NCBI GenBank assembly: GCA_030581615.1
Contig: JAKTTT010000020.1
Coordinates: forward strand, 248,001 to 312,000
Source of the DNA: Alloascoidea africana
Taxonomy: Eukaryota > Ascomycota > Alloascoideomycetes > Alloascoideales > Alloascoideaceae
Length of the DNA: 64,000 nt
Reading direction: 5' to 3'
Position 1 is the first letter of the stretch. Each line of letters starts with the position of its first letter. The notes beneath the pieces are model-generated. The model saw only the letters and a program-made list of their open reading frames with translations, had not been told where the DNA came from and searched no databases. Below are positions 23,001 to 33,137 of the stretch, piece after piece. Position numbers and translations under genes: made by a program.

Positions 23001-24807
23001 CCAAATATCTCTGACATTTTAGTAGATGGATCAGCTTTACACCCGGTTCCCATAATGTCTGTACCACGCGATATACCGGATTCAATACGTCTAGCAGAGG
23101 CATCAGTATGAAAACTGCCAAATGACTCTTCCTTTTCCATGGCAAAGCCATTTTTCAGAAGCTCTGCTTGGCGTGATCCTACTACCCTCTTTTCAGACTT
23201 GAACACATTTGCATCATAATCATTCATGGCTTCTTCAACTGTTTTGAAGTCGGAGAAGAAAGCAATATTATCAATGCTTATAGCACTGAGATTGTTCTCC
23301 ATAGCATTCATCATTTGAAGTTCATATATCTTGCATCTCGGAATCCACTGCCTAATGTAAGGATCAACGCTTCTCCAAAAAGATATATCCATCCAGCTTG
23401 GAATGCAATGGGCTACCCTTTTAGCTGGATCTCTATATCTAAAAAGCGGCACAATATGCAGTGGTGGTCTGCTAAGACACACAATATCAAATCCACTCTC
23501 CAGAGATGACATTTTGTTACTGGTGTTGTGTAGCAGGTTATAATCAACATCAAAAATGCCAGTCCCTGGAGTGATTATTATGAAATGGTTGTTGGTGTGC
23601 TTCAAGTCAGGCTCACCAAAACTATCCAAAATCAAGGATAGCCCAAGGTTTATAGCCTCTAAAATGTTGCCCTTTGAAGATGGCAAAATCTTCACATTCC
23701 CATAATGTGCATTCGCATCGTGAAAGGGTAATAAAACTTGTTTACAAAAAATGTTGAACTCGTATCTCAGTTCAGCCATTATTTGATCCCATTTCAAGAT
23801 GTGAGCCTGGTCAACTACGACACGAAAGTAGTCTTTAGTTTCTTTTGGTCTTTCTCCGTGATTCAAGGATGTGAGGTCCCCCGATAAGTTAACGCTGGTA
23901 AACAAAACAATAGTGATCAAGTGGTGAGCGTCAAGTTCTTTCCATTTTTTGAGAATTTCAGGGAATAAAGAATTGATCATTTTGTTGAACAAAATTTCTC
24001 CTGTATTCTCAAATTCCCACATCTCGCTGGACATTTGTATGAAAAACACAATTGACGCGGATTCGGATCTGAACACCACTCTTGTATTTTTACCTATCAA
24101 CCCGGAAATGGTGCTTTTTCCATTTCGGTATATTCGATTTACCGAGCATCTTATTGTATCCAAAAAAGTGACCTTTTGAGTTTTGTACAAGCACTTTCCA
24201 ACTAGTGTAGACGACAAGTTCCACATGTCTCCTCTTGACAAGTGCATATCTTTCATGTACAACTCTAGCAAATCAGATTCTGCATCCTTCGGATTCCTCT
24301 GTGCGGGTGGGAAAAAAGTCTTATTAGTCAGTGCTAGGACAAGAAGGAGCTAACATACTCACCAGCCTGACAGTAACTGGACTTCTATGAGCCAACTTGA
24401 GGATTTGAGCAAGGGGTCCAGAAAGTAGAGATAGCTGGAAACAAGCAACAACGATGTTAGCCGTCGTTTCCTTCTTAGAAAAGTAGGGTATATTCTTGCA
24501 CCAGAAGGATAGTTACCTGAATATTATGCATCTTTCTTGCCAAAGCTGGATCAATCGATTTCACAGTAAACAAAAGCGACCTCTTTCCGTTTACTGGTCT
24601 CAGTTCTGCCACGTCCCCATCTTTTGCGCCAGGTAGGAGACTTGTGTCAATGATAACGTTTTCCGTTGAAGTCCGTGCTTCATGGAACCAAACCAAGACC
24701 GGCTGTTGCTGTTGCTGTTGCTGATGTTGCTGCTCCTGCTTGAGTTTACACACCTGAGAAGTAGATTCTAAATCATTTGCAAATTGGCTCTTGACTTTGC
24801 CGTCCAT
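20054..24807 (-). CDS. IML1: Iml1/DEPDC5, GAP subunit of SEACIT (GATOR1), two introns
   Basis: Exons, 5' to 3' on the minus strand: 24807-24517, 24434-24363 and 24298-20054, giving 1535 residues. Intron 1 has a GTAACT donor and CAG acceptor; intron 2 has GTGAGT, a GACTAAT branch site and CAG. All junctions are in phase 0 and restore the conserved N-terminal region running from 'HNIQ' through 'LSLLSGPLAQILKL' to 'RNPKDAESD'. A short polyglutamine tract (HQQQQQQQ) lies near residue 28. A central block with 'IIITPGTGIFDVDY' and 'CLSRPPLHIVPLFRY' marks the family, and a DEP domain sits at about 1050-1130. Iml1 with Npr2 and Npr3 is the GAP for Gtr1 at the vacuole and turns TORC1 off when amino acids are short. 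Confidence 0.94.
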
Positions 24808-25452
24808 TATATGTTCATAGGATCAATGGTTAGACGGAAGCTTGCGATGAGAGGTCACAATATGTATAGGATTAAATGGGCGAGGGTTGCGCGAAGATAA
24901 GAGGTGCATACTCTATTTCCAGTTCCTTTTTCTAATTACGTAGGACAGACTACTTCTACTTGACTTCCACTAACGAACAAACAAACATAAAACTGTTTCA
25001 AACCGGGCATCAACTCTTGGAACGGTCTCTCTTGCCTTGTCTCCCAGCGTTGCTCAGAGTTAGCAAACAGCCACAGCGTGTGGTGTGACGCGTGCCTTCC
25101 TGCAGAAACAGGCCTATCAACACCAGCGATAGGGACAGTGGGCCTGCTGCGTCTTATCCCGCCTCCCTGACCTCTATCAGCAGCCCCAGATCATCCTATT
25201 CCACCCCATTCTACAATGCCTGGGGAGGTTCCATAGTTTATTGATGTTATGTCCAAGGCAGAAACCTAATCAGACACAAAGAACCATAATGCTACCCGGC
25301 CCAATATAGGTCACCTGACTTTCACGTGTAATAAGAAGCCATTTTTCGAAAACTACCGGCAGAACCGAAATACACCCGTACACCCATGCTCTGAGCGAGA
25401 TTCAACCTCATCACTCAGCCCTTTCTCTTCTCCTTCGTCCGCAACTGGTTTC
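24808..25452. promoter_or_regulatory. divergent promoter region of IML1 and KEI1
   Basis: A 645-base spacer between two divergent starts, so it should hold both promoters. A CACGTG (Cbf1/bHLH-type) site lies at about 25324-25329, roughly 125 bases before the KEI1 ATG. No extra gene is seen. Confidence 0.5.
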
Positions 25453-26509
25453 ATGATATCTATACTGCCCAGGGTTTGTGTCGAGGAGCTTATCTGTCAA
25501 GTAGATCCGTGTACCGTTGCTAACCGAAGCTTTAGAAATTTTTATTTTGTCTCCCGCTTTACGTCGGAGCGGAGCTGGTCATAGCTTTCGGAATTCTTAA
25601 TAAAATTAGTGGACTGTATGGTATCCTGTCCATTTTCACAGGTAGGCATTATTTTGGATCGTGATTCACACATCTAAACCAGTTCAAGTTTTCTGACATT
25701 TTCAATGTGACACTTTTGATCTAGGGCATCCGATCACTGCAGCACAATGGGTGCTTCACATCAGCTCCCTCATCACCATTCCGATATATGTACTCGCGTT
25801 CAAAAGCATCAGAAAGCCAAAGCCACTCATAATGGTGCTTTTTTCGTTCATTTACTTCCTGGAAACGTTGTTAACGATTGCCTTTACCATCTACTTTTCC
25901 GTGTACTGGTTTAGAAATGCAGATAAACAACCCAACAAAAGTGAATCAAATAATGCTTTATACCAACGAGCCTACACCACGACGCAGCCGACCCCTGTTT
26001 CTTTTCCTCTAGAAAATCCAACTCCGACGGGCTACATCTACCATCTAGAAAGCAACCCAACTGCTATTGAAAGTGCTATTGCGACAGCCACGGCATCAGC
26101 AACTCCGGAGGCTACCAGTTCCGCTGTCGCGGTAGTGTCCCAGTCAGCTACGCCGAAGCAAGAAATGGCTTTTACCATTGCCTTCACAACTTTCCTCCTT
26201 CTCCTACGAATCTACTTCAACTTTATTGTTTTTGCATATGCCAGATTTATACTCCGCATCCAGAACAAATCTGGAAGTTCAATCTATCTTAATAAAAACG
26301 ACTCAAGCGAGAGCGCTGAGCAAGAGCCACAAACAAAACTACAGAAGCTAGAAGCGTTTATAGAAAAATATTCTATAAATTTATGTCGGGGATTCTGGAT
26401 TGATGGACCAAAAGGCTACGAACCAGCAAAGAATGACTCCTTTAACGACAGCTACAATATCACTTCTCTCACTGAAGATGATCTGGAACAAGGAGACCAG
26501 CGATACTAG
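25453..26509 (+). CDS. KEI1: Kei1, subunit of inositol phosphorylceramide synthase, two introns
   Basis: Exons 25453-25473, 25536-25641 and 25725-26509 give 303 residues. Exon 1 is only 21 bases (MISILPR). Intron 1 (62 bases) has an unusual GTTTGT donor, a TGCTAAC branch site at 25518-25524 and a TAG acceptor; intron 2 (83 bases) has a GTAGGC donor and a TAG acceptor at 25722-25724. Joining restores the Kei1 N-terminal block 'KFLFCLPLYVGAELV' followed by 'ILNKISGLYGILSIFTG' and HP, which parallels S. cerevisiae Kei1. There are about four membrane segments, with a Ser/Thr/Ala-rich luminal-type insert between the third and fourth, and a hydrophilic tail. Kei1 works with Aur1 in the Golgi to make inositol phosphorylceramide. 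Without splicing the frame would have no good start. Confidence 0.88.
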
Positions 26510-28195
26510 AACCAATGTCCATTACAACAGCATTAGTGGGAAGGGGCAGCCACAGCACTATGTTTCTGTAACGATCATACCCATTTCAAACTCTCAACCT
26601 TAGGGCATCATTATCATGTTTTATTTTTCCTGCATTTGGTTTCTGCTGGACTGGAAGGAAAGATCTTTATTCTCATGGATTCAAACTGAGATTTAATAAT
26701 TACCAAAGTCATTCGTTTTTGATGTTTTGTCTTCCATTTTTCAAGTAAAGCCCCAACTAGAGTTATCAGCATGCTGCTTCATTGCTAGTCCGGTCGGTGA
26801 TTGTTCCAAGCCAAAGGAAAAGGTGTCTATTGATGGTTTCGCAATTATTTTAGTTAACCATGTACAGTGTTTTAATGCCTCCATATTTTTAATTTTAGAC
26901 ATGTCTAACGCGAATTGCCGTCGCCGTAATTAAACAAGAGCAATAAATGACAAACTGGGACTTTGCGCGAGCACCTTTGAAACATTGAGCTGAAGGTTAC
27001 CCTGAACGTGTAAGGTGCCTAAATAAAAGTCGAAAGTTAGAGCTGGTAGGCACACAAAACTTGAAGAACCAGTAGCTTTTTTATATTCATCTAGTCTTTT
27101 TAGTCTAGTCTAACTAATCCATGAGCATGCCATAGAGTCTAAAGTTTCTGTACGAGAGCTACTCACTCAGACTATAAGCTGGGATGCCCTAACTATATCA
27201 TTCTCCAACGCGCGAGAAACCGGGGTTTGCATTTAGATCCAGAAAACAACATGAAAAGAAAACCAAACAGATAATAAAGTAATTGGTTCTGCCTCGAATT
27301 GGTATTTGGGTTGCCGATCTGAACAATAGAACCAGTCCCCGACAATAGTGTCCGGAGCCAATTCTTGCTGGAGCTGTCAGCATGCGCTGCTAACCACTTA
27401 GCTTGATGGTTAGTATAGTGTTGGATGCTTTGAGCCTTTAGGTTTGATGTCTGGCTTGCTGACAGAGTTTGTTGCTTTATTGAGCGTTTGTTAGTAGTTC
27501 TCTTCATCTGGCGATCACTACTTTCCGTTTCTTTTCGTTTTCTCCTGTCTTTTCCCATCCCAAGCTTAGAGCCTTTACTAGCTTCTGGTTTTCTGTTCGC
27601 CGGTCTCTCTTTTGGGCACTGACAGAACCAATACTTGTTATAACCAATTTAAAAATGTACCAATTCCATGAAATCCACTCCGCTTCTCAAAGAGAATCAA
27701 TTCTGTGTAGCACACCCACCTCCTTACAAAGATTAAAAGTAATTCTATTTTACAACTTAGCTCTTCTTCTTTTACCCTGTAACATCATATGGAGTGAGCA
27801 CTTACGAGAGGCACACAATTGACAAAAACAGATGAACTTAAGTGTCAATGTTAGTGCTCAGATTTTCAGGAAAGCGTAATTTTGGTACCATGGGTTTTAG
27901 ACTATGTGCGTGTAGGATCCTTAATAAACTCGTATAGAGCAAGCAGAATGTTCAAATTGCATTAAAGAGGCAGGCTTGATAATAACAAACTTATTCTTAA
28001 ATCCAATCTTCGTTCTCTATCTCTGTTGTTTTAACTGAAGTATTATTTAGCGATCTATGCCAAGTCCTACATGACATTTATGCCATGTACTCACTTGCCA
28101 AAGAGCCTTTGTATAGCGTCCGGGTAATATCATCATATGCCTTTTTTTTTTTTTGCCAGACCTGCGAAAATTTCAGTATTCTATAACCAACAGAC
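26510..28195. other. 1.7-kb spacer between KEI1 and ENP2
   Basis: Holds the KEI1 3' end and the ENP2 promoter, with a T run at about 28143-28154 just before the ENP2 start. One weak gene candidate on the minus strand at 27193-27558 is listed separately. No tRNA was found, although a tRNA-like stretch near 27361-27420 was examined. Confidence 0.4.
27193..27558 (-). CDS. doubtful small protein with a lysine-rich N-terminus and one hydrophobic segment
   Basis: An ATG-started frame of 121 codons. The first 30 residues are very basic (MGKDRRKRK...) and residues about 93-106 are hydrophobic (LLYYLFGFLFMLF), which could be a tail anchor. The minus strand here also carries two TACTAAC strings, one within ACTACTAAC and one within TATACTAAC, so the region might be spliced in some other way. 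I recognise no family. It could equally be a chance frame; the only support is its length and ATG in a 1.7-kb gap. Confidence 0.22.
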   Translation of the reverse strand: MGKDRRKRKETESSDRQMKRTTNKRSIKQQTLSASQTSNLKAQSIQHYTNHQAKWLAAHADSSSKNWLRTLLSGTGSIVQIGNPNTNSRQNQLLYYLFGFLFMLFSGSKCKPRFLARWRMI

Positions 28196-30256
28196 ATGGC
28201 TCTACAGCTTGGATCAACGGATATTGCCGTTTATCAGGTGTCTGGGACAAATACTTCTAGGTCATTACCTGACTGGCTTGCGAGAAAAAGAAAGCGGGCT
28301 TTGAAAAATGATTTGGACTATCAGAATAGAATAGAGCTGATTCAAGAGTTTGAATTCAGCGAAGCATCAAACAGGATTAAGGTGACTGCTGACAATTCAT
28401 ATGCTATGGCAACAGGCACTTACAAGCCTCAAATTCATGTATATGATTTGGAGCAAAAGGGTCTGAAATTTGAAAGGCATACAGACACGGAGAATGTGGA
28501 TTTTGTGCTTTTGAGCGATGACTGGACCAAATCTATTCATTTGCAGAACGACAGAAGCATTGAGTTTCAAGGACAAGGAGAAATGTTTTTCAGTACAAGA
28601 ATACCAAAGCATGGACGATGCATGGCCTATAATCAGCAAAACTGCGATTTGTATCTTGGAGCTAAAGGAAACGAGCTTTATCGGTTGAACCTATCGCGTG
28701 GACAATTCCTTGCTTCATACGAAGCTGAAAATGAGGGAATTAACGCTATTGATATAAACCGATATCATGGTCTTTTGGGAATGGGATTGGATAATGGCAC
28801 GGTTGAGTTTTGGGATCCCAGGTCGCATACCAGCGTTGGACATTTGGATATGGGAGATAGTGGCATTACGGCGCTTAGCTATGCCCAAGATGGACTTAAT
28901 GTGGCGTTAGGATCAGCAGAAGGGAAAACATATCTTTTTGATTTACGTGCAAGTGCGCCAACGCTAGTGAAAGACCAAGGGTTTGGTTTCCCGATTATAA
29001 AAATTTTGTGGCTGGAAATTAACCGAAGCGGATTCAGCGCAAACTCCAAGATTTTGACCAGTGATAAAACAATTGTGAAAATATGGGATACTCTTGACGG
29101 GAAGCCATATACGTCAATGGAGCCTACAGTAGACATCAACGATGTCGCTCATATACCCAACTCAGGGCTTTTTTTCACAGCTAATGAAGGAATCCCAATG
29201 CATACTTACTATATTCCTTCCTTGGGTCCTGCACCGAAATGGTGTGAGAAGCTGGACAATGTGACAGAAGAACTGGAAACGAAACCTACTAATACGGTTT
29301 ATTCCAACTACAAGTTTGTTACCAGGGCCGAAATGGAACTCTATGGTCTTGATAAGCTGGAACCAAAGTATTATCGAAGCTACATGCATGGTTACTTTGT
29401 TGACGAAGAGCTTTACACGGCTTTCAAATTGGCCAGTGACTCGATTACACAGCGCGATCACAGGACAGATGAAATCAAGAAGAAAATTGACAAAGAACGG
29501 GATTCGAGAATTAGAACCACAGGCGCAAGCACCCAAGTTAGAGTCAACAAAAGGTTGGCATTGGAGCTTGAGACCAAAGTTGCTGATGCTGCGAAGGGGA
29601 AGAAGAAAAAGGCCCAAGTCGGTGGGGAGATGCTCAAAGATTCACGTTTCAAGGATATCTTTGAGAATCCTGAATTTGAGGTTGATGAAGAGTCGCATGA
29701 GTACAAACTATTGAATCCTTTGAAGCCCTCGTACAAGTCTGAGCCAGAGCTACGAACCACAGAAAGGGCTCTGACGGCAGCTGAAGAAGAAGAAATAGAG
29801 AAATTAAATCGTCGATCGGACAGTTCCGATTCCGACGAGTCATCATCTTCCGAGTCTGAGGATGAAGAGGAGAAACAGCTCCGTCTCGCTCAGGAAGCCT
29901 CCAAAAAGGCAAAAGAGCAGGCCAAGAGAGAAAGGAGACTTAAACAAACAAGAGAGAATGGTCCTACAATGACAGCTGTTTCTTCTCTTGATAAAAAGAA
30001 GACCGTTTCGTTTGGAACGCTTGCGCGAAGAGAGCAGAAACTCCGGGAAGCGACTCGCGAAGAGCGAAGGGCTACAAGAATTTCAAGAGGCCCAACGGGA
30101 CAGGCCGAGATGACCTTTATCCCGCAGTCAAAGAAGAAGACGAGAGCGAATGCCCAAAGCGATGATGAGGACGGCCAGACCCCGAGCCGTGGAAGAGATC
30201 GCCAGCGGTTTGATGGGCGACGAAGAGCGAGCAAAAACGCTTTCCGGGGACTTTGA
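28196..30256 (+). CDS. ENP2: Nucleolar WD-repeat protein Enp2 (NOL10), 90S pre-ribosome factor
   Basis: A 686-residue protein, close to the length of yeast Enp2 and human NOL10. It opens with the family signature 'VYQVSG....SLPDWLARKRKR', followed by an N-terminal beta-propeller with WD-like repeats to about residue 340 ('FWDPRSHTSVGHLD', 'VKIWDT'). After the propeller comes 'NVTEELE', then the conserved NUC153-type block and a highly charged Lys/Glu coiled C-terminus with acidic Ser/Asp runs (about 540-570). Enp2 acts in the nucleolus in early assembly of the small ribosomal subunit. No intron is needed. The next gene starts 292 bases downstream on the same strand. Confidence 0.95.
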   Translation: MALQLGSTDIAVYQVSGTNTSRSLPDWLARKRKRALKNDLDYQNRIELIQEFEFSEASNRIKVTADNSYAMATGTYKPQIHVYDLEQKGLKFERHTDTENVDFVLLSDDWTKSIHLQNDRSIEFQGQGEMFFSTRIPKHGRCMAYNQQNCDLYLGAKGNELYRLNLSRGQFLASYEAENEGINAIDINRYHGLLGMGLDNGTVEFWDPRSHTSVGHLDMGDSGITALSYAQDGLNVALGSAEGKTYLFDLRASAPTLVKDQGFGFPIIKILWLEINRSGFSANSKILTSDKTIVKIWDTLDGKPYTSMEPTVDINDVAHIPNSGLFFTANEGIPMHTYYIPSLGPAPKWCEKLDNVTEELETKPTNTVYSNYKFVTRAEMELYGLDKLEPKYYRSYMHGYFVDEELYTAFKLASDSITQRDHRTDEIKKKIDKERDSRIRTTGASTQVRVNKRLALELETKVADAAKGKKKKAQVGGEMLKDSRFKDIFENPEFEVDEESHEYKLLNPLKPSYKSEPELRTTERALTAAEEEEIEKLNRRSDSSDSDESSSSESEDEEEKQLRLAQEASKKAKEQAKRERRLKQTRENGPTMTAVSSLDKKKTVSFGTLARREQKLREATREERRATRISRGPTGQAEMTFIPQSKKKTRANAQSDDEDGQTPSRGRDRQRFDGRRRASKNAFRGL

Positions 30257-30366
30257 ATTGAATAAAAGTAGCATACTATAGACATTAACCCGAAGTTCTA
30301 AAGAGCACCGAAACCTGACCGAGACCCGAATGACTGACCCGATAATTCGTAGAGAAGTGATTGGGG

Positions 30367-30391
30367 CACGTGATCATTGTTTGTGGCCAAT
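30367..30391 (+). promoter_or_regulatory. CACGTG and CCAAT boxes upstream of NUAM
   Basis: CACGTG at 30367-30372 (Cbf1-type) and CCAAT at 30387-30391 (HAP-complex type) lie about 160-180 bases before the NUAM start. CCAAT boxes bound by Hap2/3/5 are known to control respiratory genes in yeasts, so HAP control of this complex I gene is plausible. The motifs are seen; binding is inferred. Confidence 0.45.
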
Positions 30392-30548
30392 CAGCGCGTT
30401 GCTTATTTATTACGAAAAGAAGACTGCGAGAGAAAGCTTTAAACCTCCAACAGCCTTGGTCAAGCTTTCTTCAAATACCCGCTTCCCTAGTCGTTGTCTC
30501 TTCAAATTTTCCCCTTCTCTTCCCCCTCACTTGTTCTTCCGCTAAATC

Positions 30549-32765
30549 ATGATTACAGCGCGATCATTGCTTTTGAGAAGTGGCAGGCAGCTACTGCGGA
30601 CACCAACACCAACTGCCCGGACGTTTGCATCCACTCGGATTTGCAAAGCTGCACCTGAGGTGGAAGTTACGGTTGATGGTGTAAAAGTCAAGGTCGAGGC
30701 CGGATCTGCCATCATCCAGGCCTGTGAGAAAGCCGGAATCACGGTGCCTCGATACTGTTACCATGAAAAGTTGGCAATTGCAGGAAACTGTCGTATGTGC
30801 TTGGTAGAGGTTGAACGGGCTCCAAAGTTGATTGCATCATGCTCGTTCCCGGTCAACAACGGAATGGTTGTCCATACTGATACAGACAAGATCAAAAAGG
30901 CCAGAGAAGGTGTTACCGAGATGATCTTGGCAAACCATCCTCTGGATTGTCCTGTTTGCGACCAAGGTGGTGAATGCGATTTACAAGACCAATCTTTGAG
31001 ATATGGCTCGGATCGAGGCAGATTCCATGAGATTGCTGGAAAACGTGCTACTGAAGATAAGGCTATTGGTCCCTTGATCAAGACCTCGATGAACAGATGC
31101 ATTCAGTGTACCAGATGTGTAAGATTTTTGAATGATGTTGCTGGAGCTCCCGAGTTTGGAACCACTGGCCGTGGGAATGATATTCAAATCGGCACCTATA
31201 TCGAGAGAAATGTGAATTCTGAGCTGTCAGGAAATGTTATTGATCTGTGTCCTGTTGGTGCATTGACCTCTAAGCCCTATGCTTTCAAAGCTCGTCCTTG
31301 GGAACTGAAAAAGACCGAATCTATCGATGTTCATGATGCTCTAGGATCCGCAATCAGAGTCGACTCCCGAGGAGTTGAGGTTATGAGGGTTTTGCCTAGG
31401 GTTAATGACGACGTTAACGAGGAGTGGATCTCGGACAAGACCAGATTTGCAAATGATGGTTTGAAGACACAGCGTTTGACTACTCCCTTGATTAGAAAAG
31501 GTGACCGGTTTGAAGTTGCTACCTGGGACCAAGCCCTTTCCACAATTGCTGCAGCACATAACAAGATTGCCCCCAAGGGAGATGAGTTCAAGGCCATTTC
31601 CGGAGCTTTGACTGATATCGAATCAATGGTGGCTCTGAAGGATCTTGCTAACAGTCTTGGCTCTGAGAACCTGGCCACAGATTCCAAGACTGGGTCCAAA
31701 CCCCCAACACATGGTGTTGATTTCAGATCAAACTACATCTTTAACTCGACTATCAATGGAATCGAAGAGGCAGATCAGATTCTACTTGTTGGAACCAATC
31801 CGAGACTGGAGGCTTCTGTATTGAACGCAAGGATTAGAAAGTCGTCCTTGAACTCTGATGTGGAAGTCACCTCTGTTGGAGAGGAGTTTGACTCAACCTT
31901 CTGGCTCAACAATGTTGGCAACAGCTTGAAGGACCTTAAAACTGCTCTTACTGGAGAGTATGGGCAGAAGCTAGCTGCTGCCAAGAAGCCCTTAATCATT
32001 GTGGGCTCTGCTATTAACGAGCACGCAGATGCAAAGGCCTTTTTCAACCTGCTTGGTAAGTTTGTCACTGAACATTCTACCACTTTCTTGACACCTGAAT
32101 GGAACGGTTACAATCTGTTACACCGTGAGGCTTCCAGAGCCGGTGCATACGACATTGGTTTTGTACCCCCATCGGAGGAGGTTGCCAATACGACGCCCAA
32201 GTTTATCTACTTGCTTGGAGCCGATGAAATTACAAATAGCGATATTCCTCGTGATGCATTTGTTGTCTATCAGGGCCATCATGGTGACATTGGCGCTTCT
32301 TTCGCAGATGTCATTTTACCCGGTGCAGCATACACTGAAAAGTCGGCCACCTATGTCAACACAGAGGGCCGTGCCCAGCAGACCAGAGCTGCCACGAATC
32401 CTCCTGGAGTTGCCCGTGAGGACTGGAAGATTCTAAGAGCTCTGAGCTCATATCTAGGAGCTGAGCTGCCATATGAGGATGTTTATGAGATCAGACAAAG
32501 ACTATCAGACATTGCCCCACATCTAACACATTTTGAAGCCATTGAACAAACGAGTGTTGACTTTGCCAAGGCAGGTGTTGACTTTGGTCTGGTGAAGGCA
32601 AACAGCCGTCCCAAGGCCTCGAACGAGCCTTTGAAGAACCCCATAACGAACTTTTACTTTACAGATGTCATATCGCGAAGCTCGCCAACAATGGCCAAGT
32701 GTGTTTCTCAGTTGGGTGAAAAGGGAGATAAGGAAGGTGATTTGAATCTTTTGTCATATGCCTAA
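30549..32765 (+). CDS. NUAM: NADH:ubiquinone oxidoreductase 75-78 kDa subunit, NDUFS1/NUAM
   Basis: The largest subunit of mitochondrial complex I, 738 residues. A basic, hydroxylated presequence (MITARSLLLRSGRQLLRT..., ending near ARTFAST) precedes a 2Fe-2S ferredoxin domain with cysteines in CYH and NCRMC, then the His/Cys motif HPLDCPVCDQGGECDLQ and the 4Fe-4S motif CIQCTRCVRF. A molybdopterin-oxidoreductase-like domain, which binds no molybdenum in this family, makes up the C-terminal two thirds. It carries the N1b, N4 and N5 clusters that pass electrons from the NADH site. Its presence shows the organism has kept complex I, unlike Saccharomyces. No intron is needed. Confidence 0.97.
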   Translation: MITARSLLLRSGRQLLRTPTPTARTFASTRICKAAPEVEVTVDGVKVKVEAGSAIIQACEKAGITVPRYCYHEKLAIAGNCRMCLVEVERAPKLIASCSFPVNNGMVVHTDTDKIKKAREGVTEMILANHPLDCPVCDQGGECDLQDQSLRYGSDRGRFHEIAGKRATEDKAIGPLIKTSMNRCIQCTRCVRFLNDVAGAPEFGTTGRGNDIQIGTYIERNVNSELSGNVIDLCPVGALTSKPYAFKARPWELKKTESIDVHDALGSAIRVDSRGVEVMRVLPRVNDDVNEEWISDKTRFANDGLKTQRLTTPLIRKGDRFEVATWDQALSTIAAAHNKIAPKGDEFKAISGALTDIESMVALKDLANSLGSENLATDSKTGSKPPTHGVDFRSNYIFNSTINGIEEADQILLVGTNPRLEASVLNARIRKSSLNSDVEVTSVGEEFDSTFWLNNVGNSLKDLKTALTGEYGQKLAAAKKPLIIVGSAINEHADAKAFFNLLGKFVTEHSTTFLTPEWNGYNLLHREASRAGAYDIGFVPPSEEVANTTPKFIYLLGADEITNSDIPRDAFVVYQGHHGDIGASFADVILPGAAYTEKSATYVNTEGRAQQTRAATNPPGVAREDWKILRALSSYLGAELPYEDVYEIRQRLSDIAPHLTHFEAIEQTSVDFAKAGVDFGLVKANSRPKASNEPLKNPITNFYFTDVISRSSPTMAKCVSQLGEKGDKEGDLNLLSYA

Positions 32766-33137
32766 ATTGATTCTATCGCATAAAAAGGTGGAGAAGGAAA
32801 TATAGAAAAAAACGAAAATGTAGTTAACTTTACATTTTTATTATCTTCAAAAGCAAATCACCATTCAATTGATTTTGTTTTTGTTTTTGAAGTGTCAACA
32901 TCTGAAGATGACTTTGTTTAATGCAGGCTTTTTTACACATAAATATATTTATATATATACTGGCATTTGTTAATTATCTAAGTATATCTAGAACCCCCAA
33001 CATTGACATTTTATGGTAGACTCGGCTCTCTAGTTCGAAAGAGCAAGAAGAAGATGAGCAAACATCGATAAAATGGTTATTATAGAACAGATTTAGGGGT
33101 CCAATACTTGTAAATCATTGTACACATGGAAAACTCA
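32766..33137. other. convergent 3' spacer of NUAM and CUS1
   Basis: A 372-base AT-rich spacer between two convergent stop codons. Tracts such as TATATTTATATATATA near 32943-32960 fit yeast polyadenylation efficiency elements for one or both strands. No gene is seen. Confidence 0.4.

Noticed and set aside
27361-27420. tRNA-like stretch on either strand
   Set aside because: It has D-arm-like GGTTAG strings, but there is no acceptor pairing and no GGTTCGA-type T arm.
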